Shown here in pieces: positions 1 to 8,192 of a DNA stretch of 64,000 bases (position 1 is the stretch's first letter; each line of letters begins with the position of its first letter). The translations under genes and the position numbers were made by a program. The notes beneath the pieces were generated by a model. That model was not told the DNA's origin. It did not search any database and was given only the letters and a program-made list of their open reading frames with translations. This DNA is from Pseudodonghicola flavimaris (GTDB lineage Bacteria; Pseudomonadota; Alphaproteobacteria; Rhodobacterales; Rhodobacteraceae): positions 290,741-354,740 of the forward strand of contig NZ_JASNJD010000004.1 in assembly GCF_030164425.1 (NCBI RefSeq). Direction: 5' to 3'.

Positions 1-279
1 CAGAACGGTTTCGTTCATGGCGGCGTTCTGGCCTATCTCGCCGATACCGCCCTGACCTTTGCCGGCGGGTCGGTGCTGAAGGGGGTACTCACCTCCGAGA
101 TCAAGGTGAATTATACCCGCCCGGGGCTGGGGCAGCGGCTGATCGCCCGGGCCAGCGTGCTGTCCCATGGCAAGACCCAGGCAGTCTGCCGCTGTGACAT
201 CTTCGCGCTGCAGGACGGGGCGGAAAAGCTCTGCGCTGCGGCGCAGGGCACCATCGTCAAGGTTTCCCTGCCGGACTGA
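1..279 (+). CDS. PaaI-type hotdog thioesterase, 3' part
   Basis: The frame is open from the first base and ends at a TGA, so only the C-terminal ~92 residues are inside the window. The visible sequence begins NGFVHGGVLAYLADTA, the HGG-containing hotdog motif of PaaI/acyl-CoA thioesterases, followed by beta strands typical of the fold. Family members hydrolyse (often aromatic) acyl-CoA thioesters in the cytosol. The start and any upstream partner such as a CoA ligase lie outside the window. It converges on the LIV importer operon and is separated from it by that operon's terminator. Family assignment is firm; the substrate is not known. Confidence 0.85.
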   Translation, partial: QNGFVHGGVLAYLADTALTFAGGSVLKGVLTSEIKVNYTRPGLGQRLIARASVLSHGKTQAVCRCDIFALQDGAEKLCAAAQGTIVKVSLPD

Positions 280-319
280 TCCGGGTGCCGGAGCTGCCTG
301 CGTCGGTTCGATCGGGACG

Positions 320-357
320 AAAAAAGGACGGGCCACCCCGCGCCGGGCAGCCCGTCC
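320..357 (-). terminator. intrinsic terminator of the LIV operon
   Basis: Read on the minus strand, an 8-bp stem GGACGGGC/GCCCGTCC (326-333 with 350-357) is followed directly by six T residues. It sits about 40 bases past the stop codon of the last LIV gene, between convergent genes. Confidence 0.8.
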
Positions 358-396
358 GGAGTGCGGGGGACAGGGACCCCCGCAGCAGGGAGAAGA

Positions 397-1152
397 TCAG
401 ATCGCCAGATATTCGGCGCGCAGATCCGCATCCTCCAGCACCTCGGCGGCGGAGCCGTCGAAGACGATGGAGCCGGTGTCGAGGATGATCGCGCGATCCG
501 CCAGCTGCAGCGCGCGCACCGCGTTCTGTTCGACCAGAATCGTGGTCATCCCCTGTTCCTTGATGTGGATGAGGGTCTTTTCGATCTCATCCACGATGAC
601 CGGGGCGAGCCCCTCATAGGGTTCGTCCAGCAGCAGCACCTTGATGTCGCGGGCCAGCGCCCGGGCGATCGCCAGCATCTGCTGTTCGCCGCCCGACAGC
701 GTCACCCCCTCCTGCTTGCGACGCTCGCCCAGACGGGGGAAGAGTTCGTAAAGACGGTCGATGCTCCAGCCGATGGGAGGGGCGATCTGCGCCAGTTGCA
801 GGTTCTCTTCCACCGTCAGCCCGGGAATGATGCGGCGATCCTCCGGCACCAGCCCCAGCCCCGCGGTCGCCGCCTCGTAAGAGGTCATGGCGTGCAGGGG
901 CTTGTGATCCAGCCAGATCTCTCCGCGCGTCACCTGCGGGCTGCCGGTGCGGGCGATGGCCCGCAGGGTCGAGGTCTTGCCGGCGCCGTTGCGGCCCAGA
1001 AGCGCCAGGATCTCTCCCTCATGCACGTTGAAGGAGACGCCCTGCACGATATAGCTCTCGCCGTAATAGGCATGCATGTCCCAGACCGACAGAAAGGCCG
1101 GGGCGGTCTGGGCCTGGTTGGCGTTCCTGGAAAAGTCGGGTTTGACGTTCAT
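397..1152 (-). CDS. livF: LIV-type ABC transporter ATPase (LivF)
   Basis: 251 residues. It energises a branched-chain amino acid-type (HAAT) importer at the inner face of the membrane. Walker A GRNGAGKT is at residues 53-60, then the LSGGE signature, Walker B LLLDEP and a switch-region His/Glu pattern typical of LivF; the family is about 235-255 residues. Start at 1152 is chosen because GGAGGG precedes it on the minus strand; the open frame further upstream overlaps livG. It is the last gene of the five-gene operon, 14 bases after livG. The ~20-residue N-terminal extension before the ABC domain is slightly unusual. The substrate cannot be read from this subunit. Confidence 0.92.
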   Translation of the reverse strand: MNVKPDFSRNANQAQTAPAFLSVWDMHAYYGESYIVQGVSFNVHEGEILALLGRNGAGKTSTLRAIARTGSPQVTRGEIWLDHKPLHAMTSYEAATAGLGLVPEDRRIIPGLTVEENLQLAQIAPPIGWSIDRLYELFPRLGERRKQEGVTLSGGEQQMLAIARALARDIKVLLLDEPYEGLAPVIVDEIEKTLIHIKEQGMTTILVEQNAVRALQLADRAIILDTGSIVFDGSAAEVLEDADLRAEYLAI

Positions 1153-1166
1153 TTCGTGGCCCTCCG

Positions 1167-1922
1167 TTACGCGGTTTCGCCCAGGTACGCTTCGCGCACC
1201 TTGGGATTGCCGCGGATGTTCTGCGGCTCGTCCTCGACCAGCGGCGTGCCCTGCGCCAGCACGGTGATCCGGTCGGCGAGGGAGAACACCACATGCATGT
1301 CGTGTTCGATGATGGCGATGGTGATATCGCGTTCCGCCTTGATCTGCTTCAGCAGGTCGATGGTGTTGTTGGTATCGGCCCGCGCCATGCCGGCGGTGGG
1401 TTCGTCCAGCAGCAGCAGCCGCGGTTCCTGACTCAGGCACATGCCGATTTCCAGCCGCCGCTTGTCACCGCGCGACATCGAGGCCGCGTGCATGTGGCGC
1501 TTGTCGATCATGTTCATGTCGATCAGCATCTTTTCGGCCTGCTCGATCACGCCGGCCTCGTTGCGAATGCTTTCGATGGCGTGCATGCGAAAGGCGCCGT
1601 CGCGGCGGGCGAAGATCGGGATCAGCATGTTTTCCATCACCGTCAGATCGCCGAAGATCTCGGGCGTCTGGAACACCCGGGAAATCCCCATCTGGTTGAT
1701 CTCGAACGGCTTGCGGCCCAGCACCGACTGGCCGTCGAACATCACCGATCCGGTGTCGGGGATCAGCTTGCCCACCAGGCAGTTCAGCAGGGTGGACTTG
1801 CCGGCGCCGTTGGGGCCGATGATCGCATGCACGGTGTTTTCCCGCACGTTCAGGTTCACATCGCTCAGCGCCTTGAGGCCGCCGAAATTCTTGCTGACGT
1901 TCTTGACTTCGAGAATGCCCAT
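1167..1922 (-). CDS. livG: LIV-type ABC transporter ATPase (LivG)
   Basis: 251 residues, second ATPase of the importer. Walker A GPNGAGKST is at residues 36-44 and Walker B LLLDEPTAG is clear. The ABC signature is a variant (MSRGDKRRL instead of LSGGQ), a form seen in some LivG-like ATPases. A perfect AGGAGG ribosome site precedes the start. It follows livM by 9 bases and precedes livF by 14 bases, so the genes are co-transcribed and probably translationally coupled. Confidence 0.92.
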   Translation of the reverse strand: MGILEVKNVSKNFGGLKALSDVNLNVRENTVHAIIGPNGAGKSTLLNCLVGKLIPDTGSVMFDGQSVLGRKPFEINQMGISRVFQTPEIFGDLTVMENMLIPIFARRDGAFRMHAIESIRNEAGVIEQAEKMLIDMNMIDKRHMHAASMSRGDKRRLEIGMCLSQEPRLLLLDEPTAGMARADTNNTIDLLKQIKAERDITIAIIEHDMHVVFSLADRITVLAQGTPLVEDEPQNIRGNPKVREAYLGETA

Positions 1923-1931
1923 GGCTGCCTC

Positions 1932-3137
1932 CTATTCCGCCGGTTCGGTCTTGCGCTGCGCTTCGCCGTCCTTGCCGCCCCGCCGGCGCCTGATCCAGCG
2001 CCCCAGCCGCTGACCGCCCTCGACCAGCCCGCCGGGCAGGAAGATGACCACCAGCATGAACAGGATGCCCAGCGTCAGATGCCAGCCCTTGCCGATGAAG
2101 GGATGCACCAGGAAGACCATCGCATCCTCCAGCCCGTCGGGCAGGAAGCCGAACCAGCCGTGCAGCACGTTGTCGTTGATCTTCGAGAAGATGTTTTCGA
2201 AGTATTTGATGAAGCCCGCGCCCAGCACCGGACCGATCAGCGTGCCGGTGCCGCCGAGGATGGTCATCAGCACGACCTCGCCGCTGGCGGTCCATTGCAT
2301 CCGCTCGGCGCCGGCGAGCGGATCCATCGCCGCCATCAGCCCGCCGGCGAGCCCTGCATACATGCCCGAGATCACGAAGGCGGCCAACGTATAGGGGCGG
2401 GTGTTCAGCCCGGTGTAATTCATCCGCTGCTGGTTCGACTTCACGGCCCGCAGCATCATGCCGAAGGGAGAGCGGAAGATGCGGATCGCCAGGTAGAACA
2501 CCGCCATCAGCACCACCGCGCAGAGGTAGTATCCGGCGTTGAAATCGAAGCTCCAGCCGCCGAGATCGAGCCGGTAGGTCGCCCGCATCGACAGCCCGAA
2601 GAGATGCGGCAGATCGGGCAGCCGGTCGCTGTGGAACAGCTGGGGATCGTCGGCATAGACCTGCAGCCCGGTTTCGCCGTTGGTCAGGTTGAACCGCGGG
2701 TTCGACAGCACCGAATAGGCCAGCGCGAAGGACATCTGCGCGAAGGCGAGGGTGAGGATCGAGAAATAGATACCCGATCGGCGCAGGCTTACGAAGCCCA
2801 TCAGCAGGGAAAACAGCCCCGCGACCACCACGCTCAGCGCCACGGCGGGCAGAACGTTGTAGGTGAAGAGCTTGAAGATCCAGACCGCCGAATAGCTGCC
2901 CACCCCGAGAAAGGCGGCATGACCGAAGGACAGGTAACCGGTCAGCCCGAACAGGATGTTGAAGCCGATGGCGAAGATACCGAAGATCACGAACCGCTGC
3001 ATCAGGTCGGGATAACCGGCGTTGAACTGCGCCATGGCGCTGTCGGCGGGAAAGGGGTTGAGGATGAAGGGCGCCCCCAGCGTCAGCAAGGCGACGATGA
3101 TCAGCAGCGTGGTGTCTTTCTTGTCCAGTCCCAGCAT
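1932..3137 (-). CDS. livM: LIV-type ABC transporter permease (LivM)
   Basis: 401 residues, inner-membrane permease of the LivM family. Many hydrophobic spans are visible, starting with the span after MLGLDKKDT, plus the [15 protein letters not shown] motif near residue 75 that is diagnostic of LivM/LivH permeases. The loop around residues 145-195 is longer than in E. coli LivM. Its ribosome site (GGAGG) lies inside the end of livH, three bases away. It pairs with LivH to form the channel. Confidence 0.92.
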   Translation of the reverse strand: MLGLDKKDTTLLIIVALLTLGAPFILNPFPADSAMAQFNAGYPDLMQRFVIFGIFAIGFNILFGLTGYLSFGHAAFLGVGSYSAVWIFKLFTYNVLPAVALSVVVAGLFSLLMGFVSLRRSGIYFSILTLAFAQMSFALAYSVLSNPRFNLTNGETGLQVYADDPQLFHSDRLPDLPHLFGLSMRATYRLDLGGWSFDFNAGYYLCAVVLMAVFYLAIRIFRSPFGMMLRAVKSNQQRMNYTGLNTRPYTLAAFVISGMYAGLAGGLMAAMDPLAGAERMQWTASGEVVLMTILGGTGTLIGPVLGAGFIKYFENIFSKINDNVLHGWFGFLPDGLEDAMVFLVHPFIGKGWHLTLGILFMLVVIFLPGGLVEGGQRLGRWIRRRRGGKDGEAQRKTEPAE

Positions 3138-3140
3138 GGG

Positions 3141-4172
3141 TTAGTCCTCCATCACGCCCTTGCGGCCCATCAGGCCCCGCGGGCGGGTGAGCAGAATGAT
3201 GATGGCGACCAGATAGATGATGATCTGGTTGATGCCGGGGATGGTGGTGGTGGCCCAGGTGGTGGAGGCGAAGCTCTCCAGCACGCCCAGCAGGAAGCCG
3301 GCCAGCACCGCGCCGGGCAGCGATCCCATGCCGCCGACCACGACCACGACGAAGCTGAGCACCAGAAAGTCCATTCCCATGTGATAGTTCGGTGGGTTGA
3401 GCGGGCCGTACATCACCCCGGCCAGGCCTGCGACCGCGGCGGCGATGCCGAACATGATGGTGAAGCGGCGGTCGATGTTGATGCCCAGCAGCCCCACGGT
3501 CTCGCGGTCGGCCATGCCGGCGCGCACCACCATGCCGAAAGTGGTGAATTGCAGGAAGGCGAAGACCGCGGCGATGACGCCGGCGGCGAAGAAGAAATAG
3601 ACCAGCCGCCAGATCGGATAGATGATCGCATTGGCCTGGAAGCCGATCATCTGGCCCAGATCGACCGAACCGCGCAGCGCGGCGGGGGCGGGGGTCTGGA
3701 TCGGGTTGGCGCCGAAGAAGTATTTCACCACCTCCTGCAGCACGATGGCCAGCCCGAAGGTCACCAGGATCTGATCGGCATGGGGGCGTTTGTAGAAATG
3801 CTTGATCAGCCCGCGCTCCATCGCATAGCCGATGCCGAGCATGATCGGGATCGAGAACAGCACCGCCAGCGGCACCGACCAGTCGATGATCGCGGCGCCG
3901 ATATCGGGGCCGAACCAAGACTCGATATAGGGGGTTTTCACCTTCATCGGATTGCCGAGGAAATCGGTCCGCGTCGGGTCGATGGTCTCGAAGGAGAGGG
4001 TGAACAGCCGTTGCAGGGTGACGGCGCAGAACGCCCCGATCATGAACAGCGCGCCGTGGGCGAAGTTGACCACGCCGAGCGTGCCGAAGATGAGCGTGAG
4101 CCCCAAGGCGATCAGCGCATAGGCCGAGCCTTTGTCGAGCCCGTTGAGAATTTGCAGAAGGAATGCGTCCAT
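3141..4172 (-). CDS. livH: LIV-type ABC transporter permease (LivH)
   Basis: 343 residues, inner-membrane permease. Its N-terminus (MDAFLLQILNGLDKGS, then LGVVNFAHGALFMIGAF) is the LivH signature, and multiple hydrophobic spans follow. An in-frame opening runs upstream to 4334, but the start at 4172 matches the family N-terminus and has AGAGGCGGGA upstream. It is separated from the binding-protein gene by 179 bases that contain a strong hairpin, and followed by livM after 3 bases. Confidence 0.92.
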   Translation of the reverse strand: MDAFLLQILNGLDKGSAYALIALGLTLIFGTLGVVNFAHGALFMIGAFCAVTLQRLFTLSFETIDPTRTDFLGNPMKVKTPYIESWFGPDIGAAIIDWSVPLAVLFSIPIMLGIGYAMERGLIKHFYKRPHADQILVTFGLAIVLQEVVKYFFGANPIQTPAPAALRGSVDLGQMIGFQANAIIYPIWRLVYFFFAAGVIAAVFAFLQFTTFGMVVRAGMADRETVGLLGINIDRRFTIMFGIAAAVAGLAGVMYGPLNPPNYHMGMDFLVLSFVVVVVGGMGSLPGAVLAGFLLGVLESFASTTWATTTIPGINQIIIYLVAIIILLTRPRGLMGRKGVMED

Positions 4173-4302
4173 CGGTTCCCGCCTCTGGTGAAGAATGGGC
4201 GGATCGCTCCGGACTTGCCGGTGCCATCCGTCGGGTGGGATATGTGACGGGTGTCGGAAAGCCGGCCCGGAGCCACGGAAGAACCCCGGGCGCGGCCCCC
4301 TT

Positions 4303-4326
4303 GTGCGCGCGTCGGTCCGCGCGCAC
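4303..4326 (-). other. intercistronic stem-loop between binding protein and livH
   Basis: GTGCGCGC (4303-4310) and GCGCGCAC (4319-4326) form a perfect 8-bp stem with an 8-base loop, shortly after the binding-protein stop codon and without a T run. Such hairpins often protect or attenuate the mRNA so that the binding protein is made in excess over the permeases; that role is inferred here. Confidence 0.5.
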
Positions 4327-4351
4327 CCCCCCACGTGGTCAGATCAGACGG

Positions 4352-5698
4352 TCAGGCGCCGGCGTTGCAGGTGCCCAGCATGCCGCCGGAGAACATCGGG
4401 TGATCCGGCGGATAGGTCACCTGGCCGGCCGGCGTCACCTCGACCACTTCCAGCAGATCGAATTCGCTGGTCGGGTTCTCCTTGCCGCGCACCACCAGAA
4501 CGTCCTTGAAGCACTGGTGATCGGCCGCCCGGTACAGCGTCTTGCCGTTGCCGAGCCCGTCGAACTCGAACCCTTCCAGCGCCTGGGCCACGCCGCAGGG
4601 ATTGAAGGTGCCGGCGCGCTCGCAGGCATCGGCATAGAGCAGCGTCTGGCAATAGACGGTATGCGCCGCCTGGCTGGGCGGGAAGCCGTATTTGGTGCCG
4701 AAGCTCTTGACGAAGGCCTTGGAGGCGTCGTCCTGCAGCGACCAGTGCCAGTTGGTGGAGCCGAGAATGCCCTTGACGTTCTCGCCCGCGCCCTTGGCCA
4801 TCAGCCGGGAATAGAGCGGCACGACGATCTCGAAATGCTTGCCGTTGACCATCTTGTCGCGCAGGCCGAACTGCACCGCGTTGGTCAGCGAGTTGACCAT
4901 GTTGCCGCCGTAGTGGTTCAGGATCAGCACGTCGGCGCCGGAGTTCAACACCGGCGCGATGTAGGAGCTGAAATCGGTGGCCGCCAGCGGCGTCTTCACC
5001 GTGTTCACCGTCTGCCAGCCCAGGGCCTCGGTCGCGGCCTTGATCGATTCCTCCTGGGTCCAGCCCCAGGTGTAATCGGCAGTCAGGTGATAGGCCTTGC
5101 GGTCGGTGCCGTATTGCGCCGCCAGCACCGGCGCCAGCGCCGCGCCCGACATATAGGCGTTGAAGAAATGGCGGAAGCCGTTGGCTTTCTTGTCCTTGCC
5201 GGTGGTGTCGTTGGAATGGGTCAGACCTGCCATGAAGATCACGCCGGCCTCCTGGCACAGGCCCTGTACGGCGATCGCCACGCCCGAGGACGAACCGCCG
5301 GTGATCATGATGGCGCCGTCCTTCTCGATCATCGACTTGGCGGAGGCGCGGGCGGCATCGGATTTGGTCTGGGTATCGCCGGTGACGAATTGCACCTTCT
5401 TGCCCAGGATGCCGTTGCCCTGCAGCGCCTTGGAGCTGAAGGTGTTCATCATGCCGCCGTCGCCGCCGCCGTTCAGATGTTCGACCGCGAGCTCATAGGC
5501 GCGCAGCTCGTCGGCGCCCTCATCGGCATAGGGTCCGGTCTGCGGCACGTTGAAGCCCAGCGTGACGGTGCCGCCGGTGGGTTCGTTCATGTAGGCCGCC
5601 GCCGAAGAGGCGGTGAAGATCGTCGGCAGCGCCAGACCGGCGCCGGCGGTCGCACCGCTCTTGAGCACGCCGCGGCGTGTCACAGTGGTCTTGGTCAT
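4352..5698 (-). CDS. LIV-type ABC transporter substrate-binding protein
   Basis: 448 residues, periplasmic type-1 binding protein (Peripla_BP_6 family). The N-terminus carries a twin-arginine-like signal, TRRGVLKSGATAGAG, then an Ala-rich cleavage region, so export by Tat is likely. The mature part starts with the family pattern TVTLGFNVPQTGPYADEG. Start at 5698 is supported by GGGAGGA at ideal spacing; a longer reading frame to 5770 would bury the signal peptide. It is the first gene of the operon and divergent from the XRE regulator. The ligand is unknown. The neighbouring PaaI thioesterase and ScfR-like regulator hint at an organic or aromatic acid rather than leucine, but this is inference. 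Confidence 0.88.
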   Translation of the reverse strand: MTKTTVTRRGVLKSGATAGAGLALPTIFTASSAAAYMNEPTGGTVTLGFNVPQTGPYADEGADELRAYELAVEHLNGGGDGGMMNTFSSKALQGNGILGKKVQFVTGDTQTKSDAARASAKSMIEKDGAIMITGGSSSGVAIAVQGLCQEAGVIFMAGLTHSNDTTGKDKKANGFRHFFNAYMSGAALAPVLAAQYGTDRKAYHLTADYTWGWTQEESIKAATEALGWQTVNTVKTPLAATDFSSYIAPVLNSGADVLILNHYGGNMVNSLTNAVQFGLRDKMVNGKHFEIVVPLYSRLMAKGAGENVKGILGSTNWHWSLQDDASKAFVKSFGTKYGFPPSQAAHTVYCQTLLYADACERAGTFNPCGVAQALEGFEFDGLGNGKTLYRAADHQCFKDVLVVRGKENPTSEFDLLEVVEVTPAGQVTYPPDHPMFSGGMLGTCNAGA

Positions 5699-5849
5699 GT
5701 AATCCTCCCGTTTCGGTTCTTGCGCCGCCGGGCTCCTCTTCCCGGGGGTGGCGCAGGCACGATTGTGCAAATTGATTATGAGAAGGGTCCCGAAAATTTC
5801 GCAATAAGCCCCTTGTAGGGAAGAATATTTTTGTCAACAAATGAACAAT

Positions 5850-5889
5850 TGCACCGCAATAATTGTCAATTTCATTATGTTGCGGTGCA
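5850..5889. promoter_or_regulatory. 10-bp inverted repeat, operator candidate in divergent promoter region
   Basis: TGCACCGCAA (5850-5859) and TTGCGGTGCA (5880-5889) form a perfect 10-bp inverted repeat with a 20-base spacer, in the AT-rich stretch between the divergent binding-protein and regulator genes. Its position fits an autoregulatory operator of the XRE protein that also controls the importer. Confidence 0.5.
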
Positions 5890-5931
5890 GAAAGGCTTTG
5901 AAAAGCCGACAGAAAGGGAGGGATAACGCAG

Positions 5932-7239
5932 GTGGCTCGTGACACGCTGACCGGCAGCCGTATCCGGGAACGTCGGACGATCAAGGGGGTGCGACAGGCC
6001 GACCTTGCCCGAAAAGTGGGGATATCGGCCTCTTACCTCAATCTGATCGAACATAACAGGCGCAGAATCGGCGGCAAACTGCTGATCGATATCGCCTCGG
6101 TCCTGGGGGTCGAGCCGTCGATGCTGACCGAAGGGGCGGAGGCCGCGCTGATCGCCACGCTGCGCGAGGCCGCCGCCGACGCGGCCACGCCGCTGGCCGA
6201 AACCGATCGCGCCGATGAATTCGCCGGCCGGTTTCCCGGCTGGGCCGAGGTGCTGGCCTGGTCGCATCACCGCATCGCCTCGCTCGAACGCACGGTCGAA
6301 ACGCTCTCCGACCGGCTGACCCACGATCCGCGGCTGGCGGCCTCGCTGCACGAGGTGCTGTCGACCGCCGCGGCGATCCGATCCACCGCCTCGATCCTGG
6401 CCGAGACCGGAGAGCTGGAGCCGGAATGGCGTGACCGGTTTCACCGCAACCTGAACGAGGACAGCGCCCGGCTGGCCGACAGTTCAAAGGCGCTGGTGGC
6501 CTATCTGGACGACAGCGAGGCGAATGACGATCGCCGGGGCGCTCCGCAGGAGGAGGTGGAGGCCTTCATGGCGGCTCACGGCCATCATTTCCCCGGGCTG
6601 GAGAGGGGCGCGGAACTGCCGGATCCGCTGATCGAGGCGGCGCCAGAGCTGACCTCGCGCGCGGCGCGCCAGGTGGCCCGCGCGGTTTTGGCGCAATATC
6701 AGGCCGATGCGGCGGCGATGCCCCTGACCGAGATCACCGGCGCCATCGCCTCGGTGGGGCTGGACCCGCTGGCGCTGGCGGCGCGTTTCGGCGCCGATCT
6801 TCCAGCGGTGTTCCGGCGCATCGCGGCGCTGCCGGCCGAGGTGCTGCCGGATGAGGTCGGTCTGGTGATCTGCGATGCCTCGGGTTCGATCCTCTTTCGC
6901 AAGCCGCTGCCCGGTTTCGCGCTGCCGCGCCATGGCGAATCCTGCCCGCTCTGGCCGCTCTTCAGCGCGCTGAACCGGCCGTTGGTGCCGATCCGCCGGC
7001 GGGTGGCGCAGCTGGGGCGCAGCGCCGCGCATTTCGACTGTCTGGCGGTGGCCTGGCCCGACGGCCAGCCGGATTTCGACCGCGATCCGGTCTATCGCTC
7101 GATCATGCTGATCCTGCCGGTGGCCGGCGGCGGTATCGGCGGCGAGCAGGTGCAGCCGGTGGGCAGCAGCTGCCGGGTCTGTCCGCGGTCCGCCTGCGCC
7201 GCCCGCCGCGAACCCTCGATCCTGAGCGAGGGCCTGTGA
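5932..7239 (+). CDS. XRE-family regulator with DUF2083 (ScfR/RamB-like)
   Basis: 435 residues from a GTG start preceded by AGGGAGGGA. Residues ~8-65 are a Cro/C1-type helix-turn-helix (RIRERRTIKGVRQADLAR, then ASYLNLIEHNRRRIG). The C-terminus ends in the cysteine cluster CRVCPRSACAARREPSIL, characteristic of the short-chain fatty-acyl (ScfR/RamB/PrpC-type) regulators. Those proteins sense acyl-CoA or starvation signals and control acyl-CoA metabolism. The IrrE/ImmA-like middle domain lacks an obvious intact zinc-protease motif. Its divergent position from the LIV importer suggests it regulates that operon and itself. Confidence 0.85.
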   Translation: MARDTLTGSRIRERRTIKGVRQADLARKVGISASYLNLIEHNRRRIGGKLLIDIASVLGVEPSMLTEGAEAALIATLREAAADAATPLAETDRADEFAGRFPGWAEVLAWSHHRIASLERTVETLSDRLTHDPRLAASLHEVLSTAAAIRSTASILAETGELEPEWRDRFHRNLNEDSARLADSSKALVAYLDDSEANDDRRGAPQEEVEAFMAAHGHHFPGLERGAELPDPLIEAAPELTSRAARQVARAVLAQYQADAAAMPLTEITGAIASVGLDPLALAARFGADLPAVFRRIAALPAEVLPDEVGLVICDASGSILFRKPLPGFALPRHGESCPLWPLFSALNRPLVPIRRRVAQLGRSAAHFDCLAVAWPDGQPDFDRDPVYRSIMLILPVAGGGIGGEQVQPVGSSCRVCPRSACAARREPSILSEGL

Positions 7240-7299
7240 CAGCGGCCTTTGAGGGGGGGCCTTTGAGGGGGGCTGTGACGGGGGCCTGTGACGAAGGGT
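7230..7299. repeat. short imperfect GC-rich tandem repeats
   Basis: Two near-identical units GGCCTTTGAGGGGGG and three units of the form GGCCTGTGAC or GGCTGTGAC lie back to back across and after the stop codon of the XRE gene. They may reflect slippage or form weak structure; no function is evident. Confidence 0.4.
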
Positions 7300-7300
7300 T

Positions 7301-7328
7301 TTGACACTGTCCCGGCGGCGGGGATACT
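7301..7328 (+). promoter_or_regulatory. sigma-70-like promoter of the response-regulator/SSF-kinase operon
   Basis: TTGACA (7301-7306), a 16-base spacer and GATACT (7323-7328) lie 85 bases upstream of the response-regulator start. The match to consensus is good for a GC-rich genome, but no transcript data are available. Confidence 0.45.
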
Positions 7329-7413
7329 CTGAGCCGAACAAATAAGACGCCCGCCCGCCGGTCCCTGAGGGATGCAGCCCGGCGGTACCGGGCCGGGGGA
7401 GGGGAGGATCGGC

Positions 7414-7794
7414 ATGGGTCGACATGTTCTGCTGATCGAAGACGAAGCGAATATCACCGAGGCGATCCGCTTCCTGCTGACGCGGGATGGATGGCAGGTG
7501 GACACCCACGCCGATGGTGCCGACGCGGTCGAGGTGATCCGCCGCGCAGCCCCCGATCTGGTGATTCTGGACGTGATGCTGCCGGGGCGCAGCGGCATGG
7601 AGATCCTGCGCGATCTGCGCGATCTCGACGGGTTTCGCGATCTGCCGGTGCTGATGCTGACCGCCCGAGGCCAGTCGCGCGACCGCGACATGGCCGAACG
7701 CGCCGGGGTCAGCCGGTTCATGACCAAGCCGTTCTCCAATGCCGAAGTGCTGAGCGCGGTGCGCGATCTGCACGCCCAGGCGCAGCGGACATGA
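7414..7794 (+). CDS. receiver-only response regulator
   Basis: 126 residues, a single CheY-like receiver with no output domain. Conserved acidic pair ED near residue 9, phospho-acceptor Asp in DLVILDVMLPG, Thr in MLTARG and Lys in FMTKPF are all present. Start 7414 is chosen because GGGGAGG precedes it; an earlier in-frame ATG at 7372 adds 14 poorly conserved residues. It overlaps the next gene by ATGA and is two genes upstream of the SSF-histidine kinase, its probable partner. Without a DNA-binding domain it must act through protein contacts or as a phosphate relay. Confidence 0.88.
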   Translation: MGRHVLLIEDEANITEAIRFLLTRDGWQVDTHADGADAVEVIRRAAPDLVILDVMLPGRSGMEILRDLRDLDGFRDLPVLMLTARGQSRDRDMAERAGVSRFMTKPFSNAEVLSAVRDLHAQAQRT

Positions 7795-8123
7795 GCGACA
7801 CCGGCAGCGATCCCGGCCCCGCCAAGAAGCTGCCGCCGGTGTTCCTGGAACGCCAGAGCTATCGCCGGCGCCGGCTGCTGGACGCGGCGCGGCTGCTGCC
7901 GGTGCTGGGGGCGCTGCTGTTCGCGGTGCCGTTGCTCTGGCCCCAGGGCGGGGCGGCGGGCACGCCCTCCACCTCGGCGGCGATCCGCTACATTTTCATC
8001 GTCTGGGGGCTGCTGATCCTCTGTACCCTGCTGTTCGGCCTGCTGACCCGCGGCTGGTCCGGCCCGGCCGATCCCGTCGGCCCCGGGGCGGAGGCGACCG
8101 AGCCGGCACCGGTTGGCCGGTGA
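7791..8123 (+). CDS. small two-span membrane protein of the SSF-kinase operon
   Basis: 110 residues, no family recognised. A charged N-terminus (about 40 residues) is followed by two hydrophobic segments, near residues 39-52 and 64-84, and a Pro/Ala-rich tail. It overlaps the response regulator by ATGA and lies 69 bases before the SSF-kinase, so it is probably a membrane accessory of that signalling or transport unit. The role is unknown. Confidence 0.65.
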   Translation: MSDTGSDPGPAKKLPPVFLERQSYRRRRLLDAARLLPVLGALLFAVPLLWPQGGAAGTPSTSAAIRYIFIVWGLLILCTLLFGLLTRGWSGPADPVGPGAEATEPAPVGR

Positions 8124-8192
8124 GCGGGTTGGGAGCGGGCGCTTGAACGGGCGGATGAAGGGGGCGATGCGCGGGACGGGAAAGGGCGGCTG

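Noticed and set aside
1293..4247. A 984-codon open frame on the plus strand across the LIV permease genes
   Set aside because: It is His/Gln/Glu-rich antisense shadow of livG/livM/livH caused by high GC; it has no family similarity and no ribosome site. Similar antisense frames at 4163-5818, 7092-9587, 17829-19883, 43061-44743, 53047-54870 and 55393-56703 were rejected for the same reason.
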